From Ruminococcaceae bacterium UBA7030 (GTDB lineage: Bacteria > Bacillota > Clostridia > Oscillospirales > Acutalibacteraceae): a DNA stretch of 22,827 nucleotides. Position numbers and translations under genes: made by a program. The DNA is taken from the NCBI GenBank assembly GCA_002494125.1, contig DLBD01000004.1, forward strand, positions 1 to 22,827. The letters run 5' to 3'. How positions within the stretch are numbered: the stretch's first letter is position 1; the number at the start of each line of letters is the position of its first letter. The notes under the pieces are model-generated. The model saw only the letters and a program-made list of their open reading frames with translations, was not told the origin of the DNA and made no database searches. Of this stretch, positions 22,036 to 22,827 are shown one piece after another.

Positions 22036-22827
22036 TTAGTCGCCGAGCGCCGTGGACTGTTCAACCTCTGTTTTCTTGTGGTAACAAGCAAAAGCGCTCT
22101 CAACGAGTTCGCTGTCCGGCTTAGGAGTTATAAGCGAAACAACAGGTACGATAACAAGTCCTGCGAGCATTGCAACCGAGCCGCAGTTAATCGGCGACTG
22201 AAGTATTACAGGGAAGCTTGATCTGAAGAGCATATTGAGAATCATAATGCCCGCACCGAAAATAAAGCTTACCCAGCAGGCTGCCTTCGTAGTCTTTTTC
22301 CAATATAGCGAATAAAGGAACGGAGCAAGGAAAGCACCTGCAAGTGCGCCCCACGAAATACCCATTAGCTGAGCTATAAAGTTCACCTGTGTATTATACT
22401 GAAGAAGAGCAATTACTGCAGAAACCGCAATGAAGAACACTACAAGAACTCTCATAACAAGAACCTGCTGCTTTTCCTTCATATTCTTTGCGATTGTACC
22501 CTTGAGAAAATCTATAGTGAGTGTTGATGATGATGCAAGAACAAGGGAAGAGAGCGTCGACATAGAAGCCGAAAGCACAAGTATTACAACAAGCGCAATA
22601 AGTATAGGCGATAAATCAGAAAGCATTGTCGGGATAATTGAGTCAAATCCGCCCTGAATTGTACCGTCCTCGAGTATTGTAAGCTTGTCAGAGAAAAGTC
22701 TTCCGAAGCCGCCGAGAAAATAACAGCCGCCTGCAACTACTATTGCAAAGAAAGTTGAGATAATTGTTCCTTTTTTTATGTCCTTCTCGCTTTTGATTGC
22801 ATAGAATTTCTGCACCATCTGGGGAAG
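22036..22827 (-). CDS. Sodium:solute symporter family transporter, partial (N-terminus beyond window)
   Basis: The last 264 codons of a minus-strand transporter; the reading frame continues past the right edge (LPQM precedes the first visible Met), so no start is present. The fragment reads LPQMVQKFYAIKSEKDIKKG, the conserved loop of SSS/PutP-like symporters. It is followed by about seven membrane helices, including LVVILVLSASMSTLSSLVLASS, the typical Na+-site helix with paired serines (S-x-S-T-L-S-S). This points to a Na+-coupled uptake carrier such as a PutP-type one, but the solute cannot be assigned from the C-terminal half. The tail is soluble and short (KKTEVEQSTALGD). Followed by a hairpin terminator. 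Confidence 0.88.
   Translation of the reverse strand, partial: LPQMVQKFYAIKSEKDIKKGTIISTFFAIVVAGGCYFLGGFGRLFSDKLTILEDGTIQGGFDSIIPTMLSDLSPILIALVVILVLSASMSTLSSLVLASSSTLTIDFLKGTIAKNMKEKQQVLVMRVLVVFFIAVSAVIALLQYNTQVNFIAQLMGISWGALAGAFLAPFLYSLYWKKTTKAACWVSFIFGAGIMILNMLFRSSFPVILQSPINCGSVAMLAGLVIVPVVSLITPKPDSELVESAFACYHKKTEVEQSTALGD

Overview
The window looks like a chromosomal segment of a low-to-mid GC, monoderm Clostridia-type bacterium, probably a gut Ruminococcaceae/Oscillospiraceae-like anaerobe. Supporting signs are lipoprotein signal peptides, strong GGAGG-type ribosome binding sites, frequent GTG/TTG starts, Rho-independent hairpins, and a Tad pilus locus with no outer-membrane secretin (RcpA/CpaC) and no TadD. 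The organism assignment is inference from gene content only.

Left part (1-4930). A truncated alpha/beta hydrolase with a Cys nucleophile motif lies on the minus strand, divergent from a MerR-family regulator. Their promoters interlock: a near-consensus minus promoter with a 19-bp spacer carries a dyad inside that spacer, the hallmark of MerR-activated promoters. merR is followed on the plus strand by a tightly packed set: a cytoplasmic GH28-like beta-helix protein, a lipoprotein esterase, a lipoprotein flavodoxin and a DUF4405-like membrane protein with histidines that could bind heme. The set ends in a strong hairpin terminator at 4888-4928.

Middle (4927-20609). A single minus-strand Tad (type IVc/Flp pilus) operon runs leftward from a well-formed promoter at about 20581-20609. 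In transcription order it holds: TadV/CpaA prepilin peptidase, Flp pilin (55 aa), a hairpin, TadE minor pilin, a second hairpin, CpaB, CpaE/TadZ, TadA/CpaF ATPase, TadB, TadC, a DUF192 protein, a DivIVA-domain coiled-coil protein, and a giant protein of about 2,512 aa. The giant protein has a TadG-like N-terminus (Tad domain, one membrane helix). The rest is largely a repetitive, Asn/Tyr/Gly-rich predicted beta-helix with an embedded CxxC...CxxC ribbon. It fills one third of the window and is the most unusual element: probably a surface-displayed or pilus-associated fibre or adhesin made by the Tad machinery.

Right part (20764-22827). A class I SAM-dependent methyltransferase of unknown substrate has its own near-consensus promoter. 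A strong hairpin separates it from a sodium:solute symporter family transporter that runs off the right edge. No tRNA, rRNA, CRISPR array, insertion sequence or phage gene was seen. No gene-free stretch exceeds about 200 bases.
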